Assembly (NCBI GenBank): GCA_944989445.1
Contig: CALYLW010000054.1
Location: 2,046,654-2,110,653 of the forward strand
Direction of reading: 5' to 3'
Source of the DNA: Ampullaceana balthica
Lineage: Eukaryota; Mollusca; Gastropoda; Lymnaeidae
DNA: 64,000 bases
Shown piece after piece: positions 31,771 to 43,149 of the stretch (positions within the stretch are counted from its first letter, which is position 1; every line of letters starts with the position of its first letter). The position numbers and the translations under genes were made by a program. The notes under the pieces were generated by a model. That model saw nothing but the letters and a program-made list of their open reading frames with translations, had not been told where the DNA came from and searched no databases.

Positions 31771-33300
31771 ACGGGGATTTAGGGAAGACGGGACAGGCGG
31801 GTTGACGGAAGACGGGACAGGCGGATTGAGGGAAGACGGGACAGGCGGATTGAGGGAAGACGGGACAGGCGGATTGAGGGAAGACGGGACAGGCGGGTTG
31901 ACGGAAGACGGGACAGGCGGATTGAGGGAAGACGGGACAGGCGGATTGAGGGAAGACGGGACAGGCGGATTGAGGGAAGACGGGACAGGCGGATTGAGGG
32001 AAGACGGGACAGGAGGATTGAGGGCAGACGGGACAGGCGGATTGAGGGAAGACGGGACAGGAGGATTGAGGGCAGACGGGACAGGCGGATTGAGGGAAGA
32101 CGGGACAGGAGGATTGAGGGCAGACGGGACAGGCGGATTGAGGGAAGACGGGACAGGAGGATTGAGGGCAGACGGGACAGGCGGATTGAGGGCAAACGGG
32201 ACAGGCGGATTGAGGGCAGACGGGACAGGCGGATTGAGGGCAGACTGGTTGAGGGAAGGAGAGATTGGTGGGAGGAGAGATTTAGGGAAAGAGACACTGA
32301 GGGAAGGGAAACTGAGGGGATTGAGGGAAGACGGGACAGTCGGATTGGAGGGAAGACGGGACAGGCGGATTGAGGGAAGACGGGACAGGCGGATTGAGGG
32401 AAAGGGGGATTGGTGGGAGGAGAGATTTAGAGAAAAAGACACTGAGGGAAGGGAAACTGAGGGGATTGAGGGAAGACGGGACAGTCGGTTTGAGGGAAGA
32501 CGGGACAGGCTGATTGAGGGAAGACGGGACAGGCGGATTGAGGGAAGACGGGACAGGCGGATTGAGGGAAGACGGGACAGGCGGATTGAGGGAAGACGGG
32601 ACAGGCGGATTGAGGGAAGACGGGACATGCGGATTGAGGGAAGACGGGACAGGAGGATTGAGGGAAGACGGGACAGGCGGATTGAGGGAAGACGGGACAT
32701 GCGGATTGAGGGAAGACGGGACAGGAGGATTGAGGGAAGACGGGACAGGCGGATTGGAGGGAAGACGGGACATGCGGATTGAGGGAAGACGGGACATGCG
32801 GATTGGAGGGAAGACGGGACAGGCGGATTGGAGGGAAGACGGGACAGGCGGATTGGAGGGAAGACGGGACAGGCGGATTGGAGGGAAGACGGGACAGGCG
32901 GATTGGAGGGAAGACGGGACAGGCGGATTGGAGGGAAGACGGGACAGGCGGATTGGAGGGAAGACGGGACAGGCGGATTGAGGGAAGACAGGACAGGCGG
33001 ATTGGAGGGAAGACGGGACAGGCGGATTGGAGGGAAGACGGGACAGGCGGATTGGAGGGAAGACGGGACAGGCGGATTGGAGGGAAGACGGGACAGGCGG
33101 ATTGGAGGGAAGACGGGACAGGCGGATTGGAGGGAAGACGGGACAGGCGGATTGGAGGGAAGACGGGACAGGCGGATTGGAGGGAAGGCGGGACAGCCGG
33201 ATTGAGGGAAGACGGGACAGGCGGATTGGAGGGAAGGGAGATTGGTGGGAGGAGAGATTTAGGGAAAGAGACACTGAGGGAAAGGAAACTGAGGGGAAAA
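31771..33300. repeat. 24/25-bp minisatellite with three embedded 60-bp modules
   Basis: The left part uses a 24-bp unit (GACGGGACAGGCGGATTGAG plus GGAA); from about 32740 most units have an extra G (GATTGGAGGGAA) and are 25 bp. A non-unit module with TTGGTGGGAGGAGAGATTTA and GAGACACTGAGGGAA occurs near 32258, 32408 and 33237, the last closing the array. Stop-free frames up to 330 codons exist on both strands and are artefacts. Confidence 0.95.
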
Positions 33301-33467
33301 CATAATGTGGGAAGGATGGGTGGGTGATTAACTGAAAAGGTGTGGGAGGGGGGAATAAAGTGAGGGTGAGGAAGAAATAGTATGAGAGGGACGGAGAAAG
33401 TGAATGCTAGAAGAGTGTGAGTGAATTAGTGAATTGGTGAACGAATGTTTGATCGGACGGTGCGTTT

Positions 33468-34325
33468 GATTACAAATAGTTAATTACAGAACTTAGATTA
33501 CAGATAGTTAATTACAGAAGTTAGATTACAGATAGTTAATTACAGAAGTTAGATTACAGATAGTTAATTACAGAAGTTAGATTACAGATAGTTAATTACA
33601 GAAGTTAGATTACAGATAGTTAATTACAGAAGTTAGACTACAGATAGTTAATTACAGAAGTTAGATTACAGATAGTTAATTACAGAAGTTAGATTACAGA
33701 TAGTTAATTACAGAAGTTAGATTACAGATAGTTAATTACAGAAGTTAGATTACAGATAGTTAATTACAGAAGTTAGATTACAGATAGTTAATAAAAGAAG
33801 TTAGATTACAGATAGTTAATTACAGAAGTTAGATTACAGATAGTTAATTACAGAAGTTAGATTACAGATAGTTAATTACAGAAGTTAGATTACAGATAAT
33901 TAATTACAGAAGTTAGATTACAGATAGTTAATTACAGAAGTTAGATTACAGATAGTTAATTACAGAAGTTAGATTACAGATAGTTAATTACAGAAGTTAG
34001 ATTACAGATAGTTAATTACAGAAGTTAGATTACAGATAGTTAATTACAGAAGTTAGATTACAGATAGTTAATTACAGAAGTTAGATTACAGATAGTTAAT
34101 TACAGAAGTTAGATTACAGATAGTTAATTACAGAAGTTAGATTACAGATAGTTAATTACAGAAGTAGGATTACATATAGTTAATTACAGAAGTTAGATTA
34201 CATATGGTTAATTACAGAAGTTAGATTACAGATAGTTAATTACAGAAGTTAGATTACAGATAGTTAATTACAGAAGTTAGATTACAGAAGTTAGATTACA
34301 GAAGTTAGATTACAGAAGTTAGATA
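33468..34325. repeat. 28-bp minisatellite, about 30 copies
   Basis: The unit contains ATTACAGATAGTTAATTACA plus GAAGTTAG. Few variants occur (TAATAAAAG, ATATGG). The right end collapses into short GAAGTTAGATTACA units of 14 bp, so the 28-bp unit may itself derive from a 14-bp precursor. Confidence 0.97.
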
Positions 34326-34777
34326 TAGGTGAGTGCGAGATTGAAAGGTAAAGAGTCAGTTTTAAATGAGAATGGTTTAAGATGAGAGTAGGAGTGAGTG
34401 AGTGAGTGAGTCTGAGTGCTGATGTGTGACTTAATGTGTGAGAGCGAGCCAGTGAGTTACTGAGTGAGTAGATGTGTGTGACCCCTAGCCAGTGAGTTAT
34501 CTTGGAGGGTGCCTACTCACTGTGTTTAAATCTATTTACCGCCGCGTTACCCTAATATTTCCGGTTGTTCAAAATGGCGGAACCTAAATTTCTCTGCTGT
34601 CATTAAAAGACAAAAACAATCAAGCGCTGGAGAAATAAACAACATACAAATGCAAATTAAGGAAATTAAAGTTTTCAAGGAACTGATCTTCGAAATGAAT
34701 TCCTTCAATGCTCGTCTGGTTGTATTTTACTTGGTTTTGTCATTTTGTGGCTGTTAATACTATTAATATTAATCCGG
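34326..34777. other. No gene seen; GAGT-rich patch
   Basis: A (GAGT)n patch lies near 34390-34412. The rest is AT-rich single-copy sequence. Confidence 0.4.
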
Positions 34778-35285
34778 AAGTTGTCTCACAGCTCTCACCA
34801 GTGGCTCATAGAAACTGCAACGTGCGCAGTAGCCACACCCCGGGCAACGGCTTCGACTGGCTTGCTAAACCTGGTGAGGGTAGCCGACGGGTCTCAAACC
34901 CTCGGTGATCTAGATATGTCTATCTATGCACGTGAAGACTGGATTCGGTGGACAGAGCGGAGGAACCACTAGTTGGTCAACGGTCAAAAAGGCGAATCTC
35001 AGCAAAGCGTTGTGGAACGCTAAGGGCATGACAAGACACACAGGACATCATGGCCATCCACTGCACCCGTTTCCATCACCAGCCGTCTCGACTTAGTCCT
35101 GCCGCTGGATAAGATGGCCTCGGGCGAGAGAGTGAGATCGACGAATTGCGCAACTCCTTCTCACTTAAATCCAAATCACCGCGCAAGTCACTTTTGTCAT
35201 CCATCCCATACCAGCGGTCTACAACCCTCGGATGACTAGAGTGGTCCTCGTCGTATCGACGGACGAACGAACCCTAATATTTCAA
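34778..35285. other. Structured block, possibly a retroposon end, unidentified
   Basis: Unlike its surroundings this block has even composition and hairpin-forming parts, for example CCGACGGGTCTCAAACCCTC near 34888. It has no long open frame and no tandem structure. It resembles the 3' regions of non-LTR elements or a long SINE in style only, and no second copy is in the window. Confidence 0.3.
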
Positions 35286-35921
35286 TCTTTATTTAGAACT
35301 GCCCTCAACACCAATACTCATGACAACACATGCTCCCATCAGCGGTTCTAAAACCGTTGTCATCGGCTCACGCAGTGAACTCGCTTTGTCTTTTTCACAC
35401 GTCAAAAAATTCCCGAATGTCTTCTCAGACTTTCAATTCATGATATCTCATTGATTGCTTCGAGAGACGTGTGGCACGCACCAGGGCCGTAGACCAGGCC
35501 AGTAAAACAGCGGTTCGTGAATTGTGAAGTATTGTCGCTCGTCTGATGACAGACGTAGAAGTTGAGACTGTTTACTTTCAGTTCTTAAATTGACAGAAAT
35601 GATCCAAAACATTTAGTTTGTCCAAGTATCCGTGACGTAACGTTGTGGTCTCTGGATGGGATCGAGCTCAAGATGATCATCTCCACGGTACACGGAGGTA
35701 TTGAGCACTATAGTGTACCACCACAGGGGCAGACATCGCGCCCCATGTCAAGGCTGGGCTCAGGGGCGGCCCACCTGAGGGCGGCATTACTTTCTAGCCG
35801 GCAGCTTGAGAAAAACACAGATTAGTTTGTTTTTTTGGTTTCTTTTTTTTTGGGGGGGGGGATTTTTTGATTTAACACCCCTCCCCCGAAAGAATTAAAA
35901 AACAAAACAAAACAAAAAACA
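35286..35921. other. No gene seen
   Basis: Mixed sequence ending in T and G runs (35845-35860) and A-rich AAACAAAACAAAAC. Confidence 0.4.
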
Positions 35922-36205
35922 GTTTGGTAACTAATGTCGCCACTGTTGGTAACTAATGTCGCCACTGTTGATAACTAATGTCGCCACTGTTGGTAACTAA
36001 TGTCGCCACTGTTGGTAACTAATGTCGCCACTGTTGGTAACTAATGTCGCCTCTGTTGGTAACTAATGTCGCCTCTGTTGGTAACTAATGTCGCCACTGT
36101 TGGTAACTAATGTCGCCACTGTTGGTAACTAATGTCGCCACTGTTGGTAACTAATGTCGCCACTGTTGGTAACTAATGTCGCCACTGTTGGTAACTAATG
36201 TCGCT
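35922..36205. repeat. 22-bp minisatellite, about 13 copies
   Basis: The unit is GGTAACTAATGTCGCCACTG plus TT. Two adjacent copies carry GCCTCTG and one copy GATAACT. Otherwise uniform. Confidence 0.96.
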
Positions 36206-36836
36206 GACTTATGTGGAACGACACATCATGTTTTGACTACTCCCGTTCGGATGCCACAGACGGGTCGTCGGCGTGACGGGGTAGAGGACAACACAACCAG
36301 GGAACCCCTGTGAATGGAAGGTGTCGGGATTCCGGCTTAACGATGTATGACGCATGGCAGATGTCAGTAACTTCTATGATATCTACACGGCTGGTTCACG
36401 TGAGTGGTGGGGCCCGGGGGGGGGGTACATGGGGCCGAGATGTCAGATGTCAAGTCGGAGCTAGTAAATTAAATACGATGTAACCGCTGGCTTGTCATGA
36501 ATAAGAGGGGGAAAAATGATAAAGTTGATGTGGGCGGGGAGGAAAAGGGGGGGGGGTCAAAGTTGAAAACTTTGAATGTGTATGGGAGGGGGGAGAGGGG
36601 TGCTTTTGTTTTAGTATACAGACCGAAATGGAACATTCGGCACTCACCAGTCTCCCTACGAACCGCCTCCTCCCCCCCCCCTCCCCTCGGTTTTGTCTCG
36701 TGTACTTTGATTGACACTTGCACATTTGAAGAACACTACCGTTAAATGTCACATCCTTTGAGTGACGTGTCACAGCTGCACCAACAGTCACCTCTATGGA
36801 CATGAATGAACGATGTCGGCATTTGGACAGGAGTCG
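36206..36836. other. No gene seen; G-rich runs
   Basis: G runs at 36416-36427 and 36548-36556. No gene recognised; frames here read into the adjoining array on minus. Confidence 0.4.
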
Positions 36837-37442
36837 GTAGTGTTGTACAGGAGTCAGCAGGGTTGTACAGGACAAATATCTGTAGGGTTGTATAGGACAA
36901 ATATCTGTAGGGTTGTACAGGACAAATATCTGTAGGGTTGTATAGGACACATATCTGTAGGGTTGTACAGGACAAATATCTGTAGGGTTGCACAGGACAA
37001 ATATATGTAGGGTTGTACAGGACAAATATCTGTAGGGTAGTACAGGACAAATATCTGTAGGGTTGTAAAGGACAAATATCTGTAGGATTGTACAGGACAA
37101 ATATCTGTAGGGTTGTACAGGACAAATATATGTAGGGTTGTAGACAAGACACATATCTGTAGGGTTGTACAGGATAAATATCTGTAGGGTTTTACAGGAC
37201 AAATTATCTGTAGGGTTGTACAGGACACATATCTGTAGGGTTGTACAGGACAAATATCTGTAGGGTTGTAGACAGGACAAATATCTGTAGGGTTGTACAG
37301 GACAAATTTCTGTAGGGTTGTACAGGACAAATTTCTGTAGGGTTGTACAGGACAAATTTCTGTAGGGTTGTACAGGACAAATATCTGTAGGGTTGTACAG
37401 GACAAATATCTGGAGGGTTGTATAGGACAAATATCTGTAGGC
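36837..37442. repeat. 25-bp minisatellite, about 24 copies, left part
   Basis: The unit contains CAGGACAAATATCTGTAGGG plus TTGTA. Variants GACACATATC, AATTTCTG and ATATATG are scattered; AATTTCTG is clustered in three consecutive units near 37300-37370. Three units make 75 bp, giving minus frames of up to 311 codons that are artefacts. A SINE fragment interrupts the array on the right. Confidence 0.95.
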
Positions 37443-37550
37443 AAGGGCATTGTGCTAGCCACACAATCCCTAGCTCGTTAGTGGTGGCTAAATAAAACTT
37501 GTGAACGCTACTTCACTTGCCCCATAGTCCGTCATGGACTGGAAAGGGGC
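37443..37550 (+). mobile_element. SINE family B, 3' fragment inside the array
   Basis: The fragment contains GGGCATTGTGCTAGCCACAC, GTGAACGCTACTTCACTTG and CCCCATAGTCC, matching the 3' half of the 26.4-kb SINE read in its own direction. The 5' tRNA-like half is absent, as in 5'-truncated retroposons. Array units resume after it. Confidence 0.8.
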
Positions 37551-37632
37551 TTATAATATCTGTAGGGTTGTACAGGAGAGAAATGTGTTGGGTTGTACAG
37601 GAAAGGCATCTGTAGGGTTGTATAAGATAGGC
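37551..37632. repeat. 25-bp minisatellite, right remnant after the SINE fragment
   Basis: Three diverged units (ATCTGTAGGGTTGTACAGG with GAGAAATGTG and GAAAGGCATC variants) lie to the right of the SINE. Greater divergence than on the left suggests they escaped homogenisation after being separated. Confidence 0.85.
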
Positions 37633-37704
37633 TTCGGATGAAGATAGGCAAATACATTTTTGGGGGAAATTGCGAGATTTAATTCTAAAACCCAGGTAAA
37701 GCCC

Positions 37705-37802
37705 CCAATCCATATCTTCGGCCCACAATCCATGTCGTCAGTTCGTGCACACAATCCATGTCCTCAGTTCGTGCACACAATCCATGTCCTCAGTTCGTGA
37801 AC
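37705..37802. repeat. 26-bp tandem repeat, about 3.5 copies
   Basis: The unit contains ATCCATGTCCTCAGTTCGTG plus CACACA. The first copy is partial and diverged. Confidence 0.88.
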
Positions 37803-38607
37803 ATCCAAAAGACCTACGTGACAGATTTGATTTCATTTCCGGCCATCTACGGAGCCGAACTTATAAATCTTTGACTTAACATCTCAGCTCTTCCACGAAA
37901 CATCTCAGTTAAAATCCGAAATCCCGAGTCTTTCTTTCTTTTAAATTTTAAACTTGTCTCGCCGTCCGCTGTTAAATCCCTGGCCAGTTTCGTTTCAAAA
38001 ATCCAACACGTGTCTCCTGTGTATCTACAACTTCATTTTTTGACCTTTTTTTTTGTTGCGGTTGTTACCTGTCGATGGTGCCATGATAAAATAACCAACC
38101 GACAAACACCACATAGAATCTTATTATGAGAACCACTGTTCTTGGCGCTTCTTTCTCCTCTCCCAGGTCTTCTACCCCCGCCCCCGTTCCCCCCACATCC
38201 TCTCCCTCCTTCCTCCGTTATTTCCAGCCAAGCTGCAGTATAAATCACGTGTGACAGGCGTTCGTCATAAATCATGACCAACAATAAAAATCAATAGTCT
38301 ACTTTCGGGGAAAGAAAGAAAGAAAGAAAGAAGTAGAAGAAAGAGAGAGGGGGAAAATTCACAACACAACTTGTTCAAGTGTGGTGAGGTTGGGGGGAGA
38401 GGGGGGGGTAAACTGGAGGATGCAGGAGTGAAAAGAAAATGAGTTGACGATGACTCCTGGATATTAGTTACAGTTGTTTTGTGGATGCCTGGGTGTGGAT
38501 TACTGGGTGTGGATTACTATATAGGTGTGGATAAATGGGTGTCATTGTGATGCGTGCAGTCGCCGGCGATCAGCTATTATTATTATAAACTGTAGCGTGC
38601 ATATTGA
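37803..38607. other. No gene seen; (GAAA)n at about 38308-38345
   Basis: A short purine microsatellite lies near 38310-38350, and a loose repeat GGGTGTGGATTACT near 38490-38530. Nothing else recognised. Confidence 0.4.
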
Positions 38608-38876
38608 ATGTCGTGAACGAATACTTGGAACCAATTCTGGGGACCAATACTTGGAACCGATTCTGGGGACCAATACTTGGAACCGATTCTGGGGACCAAT
38701 ACTTGGAACCGATTCTGGGGACCAATACTTGGAACCGATTCTGGGGACCAATACTTGGAACCGATTCTGGGGACCAATACTTGGAACCGATTCTGGGGAC
38801 CAATACTTGGAACCAATTCTGGGGACCAATACTTGGAACCAATTCTGGGGACCAATACTTGGAACCGAATCAATAA
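38608..38876. repeat. 26-bp minisatellite, about 10 copies
   Basis: The unit contains TCTGGGGACCAATACTTGGA plus ACCGAT. AACCAAT replaces AACCGAT at both ends of the array, with the central copies uniform. Degenerate half-units continue to about 38935. Confidence 0.95.
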
Positions 38877-40575
38877 GTGGAACGAATACGCGAAGCCAGT
38901 ACTTGAAACCAATTCTTGGAAGCAATACGTGGCGAAATTCTAGTATGCAGCGCCCCGATCCCAGATTTACACGGGACATTGGCTAGATTTACAAGGGACA
39001 ATCATGAGAATTATACGGGACATTGGCAAGATAGACATGAGAATATCTCGATTTACCGGAGCTGTCCCTGGTCAACCATCAAGGGATGGTATGAAGACTT
39101 GCGGTAACTCGTGGACGCCCAGGTACTTGTCTCTGCGGTATAACGCCATCACTATCAGCACAAATATAGATATCCTTTAGAGTTTAGAGAACTGTCTGCA
39201 TTCATATTCACATAGCATCGTTGCGTATGCCTGAGTGTTCGTGAATGAAATAATTCGCATGTGTGGCGGCAAGCATGAAATCTCATCCATTGACCACCCG
39301 CCTCCCATCCACTGACCACCCGCCTCCCATCCACTGATCCACCCGCCTCCCATCCACTGATCCACCCACCCACTAACCACCCGGCCCTCCCCGGGGGTCA
39401 CCCCTAAACGAGAAAATATGTAGCTATGACTTCCAGCCCCGGCTTATATTAATCCGTACTCGCCGGCCATCACTCAATCGGCCCGCCATGCCCATTATTT
39501 CAACCACACTTCACCTAATCGCGTTTTCATCAAAACACATTACATCAACCTCCTCTTCCTAACTCCCCCCCCCCACGCCACACCACCCCACTCCGCCAAG
39601 AAACCTCTCCGGGGTCGCTAACCCCCTCTCCATTCTCTAGCTGGACCGTTGATATTTTACCCACCCGAACGCCGCAGATAATATCAATAATAATTATTAT
39701 TACCATCAAACCTTACATCAATGTCGACCCGGCTACTTTCACCGAACCCCCCCCCCAACCCCCCTCCACACTTTCAAATGGAATCAACACAAAACAAGAC
39801 ATCCGTTCAAACCCCACTCCCCCCTCCTCTCTCTCACCCTTCTTCACTCAATCTTGTTTTAGGGAGGAAAACAACAACCCACATCCTGCCCTCCCCTCCT
39901 CCCAATACATTATTTATTTATCTCTCGAGTCCACCCCGCCCCCACCAGCCACACCACCTACTAGCGCTACTAAAGCCCACCCCCCTCCCCCCCGTTGTCG
40001 GGCCGTGCCAAAGGCCTAAGACAGTGACATAAATCAGGGTGTCTGGTCTGTCAGCCCCGCTAGGCCGCCTATCAATCTCACGGGCTCCCGTTTCCATCCC
40101 CGCCACAGATGCACTGCTCCACGGCGCCCGCCCGCCACCCCACTCCAACTCCCCCATCACGTCACACACGGGCTGTGCCATTAACGGACAAAGTCGGGCA
40201 AGTCCCAGTCATTATCATACAATAATTATCATCGTTCGACTCGACTGTAATAATGGAAAAGTCGTCAAAACTGAAGAACTTCAAGTCACGTACGTCACGG
40301 TTTTCGTGGATTTTTTAAATCTCTCTCTTATGTACTCACAAAAACTCAAATATCCTTTTAGGTGAGAAGAAAGAGGGTCGTCTGTGTAAAATAGTCAAAC
40401 TGTGGATCAACACTGCAAATCCAGGCACTATTCCGTGATTTGTGTAACAAATGAACTTTCAATTGCCGTTCGCTTTACATATATACCAAGCCACTCGTGA
40501 GTTGACCTCACAACACACGCACGAGTTCACATTACTAGACAAAATCACGCTGTCTCCAAACTCAGTCCAGTCGCA
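38877..40575. other. No gene seen; small 21-23-bp repeat at 39288-39368
   Basis: CACCCGCCTCCCATCCACTGA occurs four times (39288-39368) with an ATC insertion in two copies. The rest includes C-rich tracts at 39567 and 39748 and frames without motifs. I cannot exclude small exons but see none. Confidence 0.35.
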
Positions 40576-40828
40576 TGCTCCAACACGTCTCTTACAGTCT
40601 GCAGACATGTTCCCTGCTAGTTCAGCACAAGTACATGTTCCCTGCTAGTTCAGCACAAGTACATGTTCCCTGCTAGTTCAGCACAAGTATATTAGCTCCA
40701 ACACGTCTCTTACAGTCTGCAGACATGTTCCCTGCTAGTTCAGCACAAGTATATTAGCTCCAACACGTCTCTTACAGTCTGCAGACATGTTCCCTGCTAG
40801 TTCAGCACAAGTATATTAGCTCCAGCTT
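40576..40828. repeat. 62-bp tandem repeat with a 28-bp inner repeat
   Basis: Three 62-bp units each contain CTCCAACACGTCTCTTACAG and GCAGACATGTTCCCTGCTAG. In the first, the 28-bp segment starting ACATGTTCCCTGCTAGTTCA is repeated three times (about 40606-40690). Two nested levels of tandem duplication are therefore visible. Confidence 0.93.
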
Positions 40829-41119
40829 CGATCCTTTTACCTTGCCGAGTACCCAAGCGTTCACCTTAAATAAGGTCCAAAGTTATTTGGAGCCTGAGAA
40901 CCAGCCCGGCGCCGTTGGATGATTGCAGTTAAGTTCAATATCACGTGACACAGAGGTCATGGTGAGGATCCCCTTCTATTTTGGGGGCGCGTGGCCTTCC
41001 ACCCTCTGGACACAACCACGTGATCGTTCACCGTTAACCAATGGTTATTGTCTAAATCTGCAATTAAGCAAGCTGCTCACGAAGAGCCTCTTTATTCTCA
41101 AAGTGGTGTCTTCACCAGG

Positions 41120-41320
41120 TCCGTCGTAACGTACACCCAAGAGGTTACAGGTTCTAAAGTCCGTCGTACCTTACACCCGAGAGGTTCTAAAGTCTGTCGT
41201 ATCTTACACCCTAGAGGTTCTAAAGTCTGTCGTATCTTACACCCTAGAGGTTCTAAAGTCTGTCGTATCTTACACCCGAGAGGTTCTAAAGTCCGTCGTA
41301 TCTTACACCCGAGAAGCTCG
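41120..41320. repeat. About 33-bp minisatellite, 5-6 copies
   Basis: The unit contains GAGGTTCTAAAGTCTGTCGT and then ATCTTACACC. CCGTCG and CTGTCG variants occur; the first unit is diverged. Confidence 0.93.
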
Positions 41321-41758
41321 CTTCTACTTCCGGTGTACAAGGACGGTTTGGGGGAGGGGGTGGGGGGGCCGGGGCTGACTGCCCCCCCCCCAAGACTTTG
41401 TCATCGTCATCACCATCAGTCAGATTAAGGTATGGGCCGTACTTGTCGGTCTGACACGCCTTGTCTTATAGCAACCAAGAAAGACACCGCCATATTTATC
41501 GGCAAGTCACGGTAAACTTCAAACATTTAAAAAAAATAAAAAATTATTGCATTAATTATCAGGTAGAGGTGGAGCACAGATGTTAAAAAAAAAGTAATAC
41601 AAACTCGAATGAGTATTTAAGGGCAATTTCCAACAATTTTTTTATGCAAGGGAAATCATTCTATTACATTAAAAGTAATTTCAAATCAATAATTCTGAAA
41701 GTAAACAAAACAATTGCTATCCACAAATTGCTGCTAAAATTACGGGAGTCAAACGGAA
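41321..41758. other. No gene seen
   Basis: Single-copy sequence with a C run at 41383 and A runs near 41530 and 41590. Confidence 0.4.
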
Positions 41759-42058
41759 AGAGACGCGGTGGTCGAGTGGCAGCACACTGGACTGTCGTAC
41801 CGATGGTCACGGGTTCGAATCCGTGTGAAGGCAAGGGTTTGTTCCCGGGGCCTAGGGCGTCCCTGAGTCACCCCGCTCCGAATGGGTACCTAACACTACA
41901 TGTAGTTAGGCGGCTGGGTAATGCGTGGAACCCACAAAGCCGTGGCCTGTGAATGCTGCATCACTTGCCAACAGATCATCTGTCATGGTCTGTGGACGCA
42001 ACTATCTTCTGCATAGAAGGAGCGTCTGTATAGATAAGATAATTAAGATAAGGAGATT
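41759..42058 (+). mobile_element. tRNA-derived SINE (family A), best copy
   Basis: A box TGGTCGAGTGG is at 41769-41779 and B box GGGTTCGAATCC at 41811-41822, both intact. The central domain CCGCTCCGAATGGGTACCTA follows, then GGCGGCTGGGTAATGCGTGG and a tail with GATAAGATAATTAAGATAAG. Length is about 300 bp. It aligns along its whole length with the minus-strand copy at 13.19-13.48 kb. The 42-bp A-to-B spacing fits a tRNA-like head. Confidence 0.9.
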
Positions 42059-42480
42059 TTTGAAAACTTCCTTCTCCAAAATTATTCTAAATATTATAAG
42101 CTATCGTTTGCAGTTTCTTTTCAACCCGATAGATGTTATGGTTGGCGAGAAATAAACAAAATACTTATATTTTTTCTTTTTTTTTCTTTTTGTGTTGATT
42201 TTCCAGGACATCCAGAAAATCTTTTCGGTATTTTTTTTTAACCCGTGCACATCCTTGGGACCTCCAAATTTTGAAAAAGACCAGAACCCTCTATCTGGTA
42301 TGGTTCAAGCGGAGTTGCATGATCAAGCTTGAACAGACAGGACATACAATTCAAATATGTAAACGCAATTTTTCCCAGAAGGAAATTGCGTTAAAAAGAC
42401 ACCAAGAGTAATAAAATCATCAACATACATAATTCCCGTAGTGAATGTAATGCTTCTTGGATGTAATGCTGATTTGTTCA
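42059..42480. other. No gene seen
   Basis: AT-rich sequence with T runs near 42180 and 42230. Nothing recognised. Confidence 0.4.
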
Positions 42481-42690
42481 ATAGTGCGCACCAAAAATTA
42501 CTGCACCAAATATAACTCTTTTAGAACGTTCCGCATAAAATTTTTCAATATGATAATCAATGAATCAAATAAAAATAAATAAATTAAATGAAAGTTCTGT
42601 ATTACGTTATTTTTTAATCTGATGTGTATTTATTTTGAAAACTACCGTCACTTTTGACGGGTGATACGCTTGTTAAAATAATAATTATAA
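42481..42690 (-). mobile_element. Dispersed repeat related to 11.84-12.24 kb
   Basis: Read on minus it contains GCGTATCACCCGTCAAAAGT, GACGGTAGTTTTC and GGTGCAGTAATTTTTGGTGC, matching the outer parts of the 12-kb repeat in order, but without the MITE-like insert. Limits are approximate and the class is unknown. Confidence 0.5.
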
Positions 42691-42701
42691 TTTTATTTTC
42701 G

Positions 42702-42702
<1 letters not shown>

Positions 42703-42789
<87 letters not shown>
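42703..42789. repeat. (TA)n microsatellite, about 43 dinucleotides
   Basis: A pure TA run. It can extrude as a cruciform and commonly collapses in assemblies, so its true length is uncertain. Confidence 0.97.
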
Positions 42790-42792
<3 letters not shown>

Positions 42793-42894
42793 GGGTGGGG
42801 TAGTCGAAAGTTTGGTCAATTACAACCAGTTAGAATCGTCCAGAGCTTATCCCTGGTCATGGTCAACTAATTAGGCTGGCTATTTGGTTTTTAC

Positions 42895-43082
42895 TCAGAA
42901 TTTACAATGTAGCAAAATTTACAATCTAGCAAAATTACTCTAACCAAAATTTACAATCTAGCAGAATTTACTATGTAGCAAAATTTACATTGAAGCAAAA
43001 TTTACAATGTTGACAAATTTTAATTATAGCAAAATTTACTCTAGCAAAAATTTACAATCTACCAGAATTTACAGTATAGCCT
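42895..43082. repeat. Degenerate 18-20-bp AT-rich repeat, about 9 copies
   Basis: The core is AGCAAAATTTACAATCT, with many substitutions and indels. It is much more decayed than the adjacent 29-bp array. Confidence 0.8.
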
Positions 43083-43149
43083 ACCTTTCCAGACTGTATG
43101 TTATTGAACAGGGTTAAAGGGTTAGCCTTAACAAGACATAACAAGACTC

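Noticed and set aside
31720..33327. Ser/Pro/Leu-rich frames of about 330 codons resembling low-complexity secreted proteins
   Set aside because: They follow from the 24/25-bp unit, shift frame where the unit length changes, and have equally open plus-strand counterparts.
34778..35285. Firm assignment as a LINE or SINE
   Set aside because: The block looks like a retroposon end, but I find no reverse transcriptase motif, no pol III boxes in proper order and no second copy in the window.
41759..42058. Genuine tRNA gene at the A and B boxes
   Set aside because: The boxes are intact, but there is no cloverleaf acceptor pairing and the sequence continues for 300 bp in the same form as another copy at 13.2 kb, as in a SINE.
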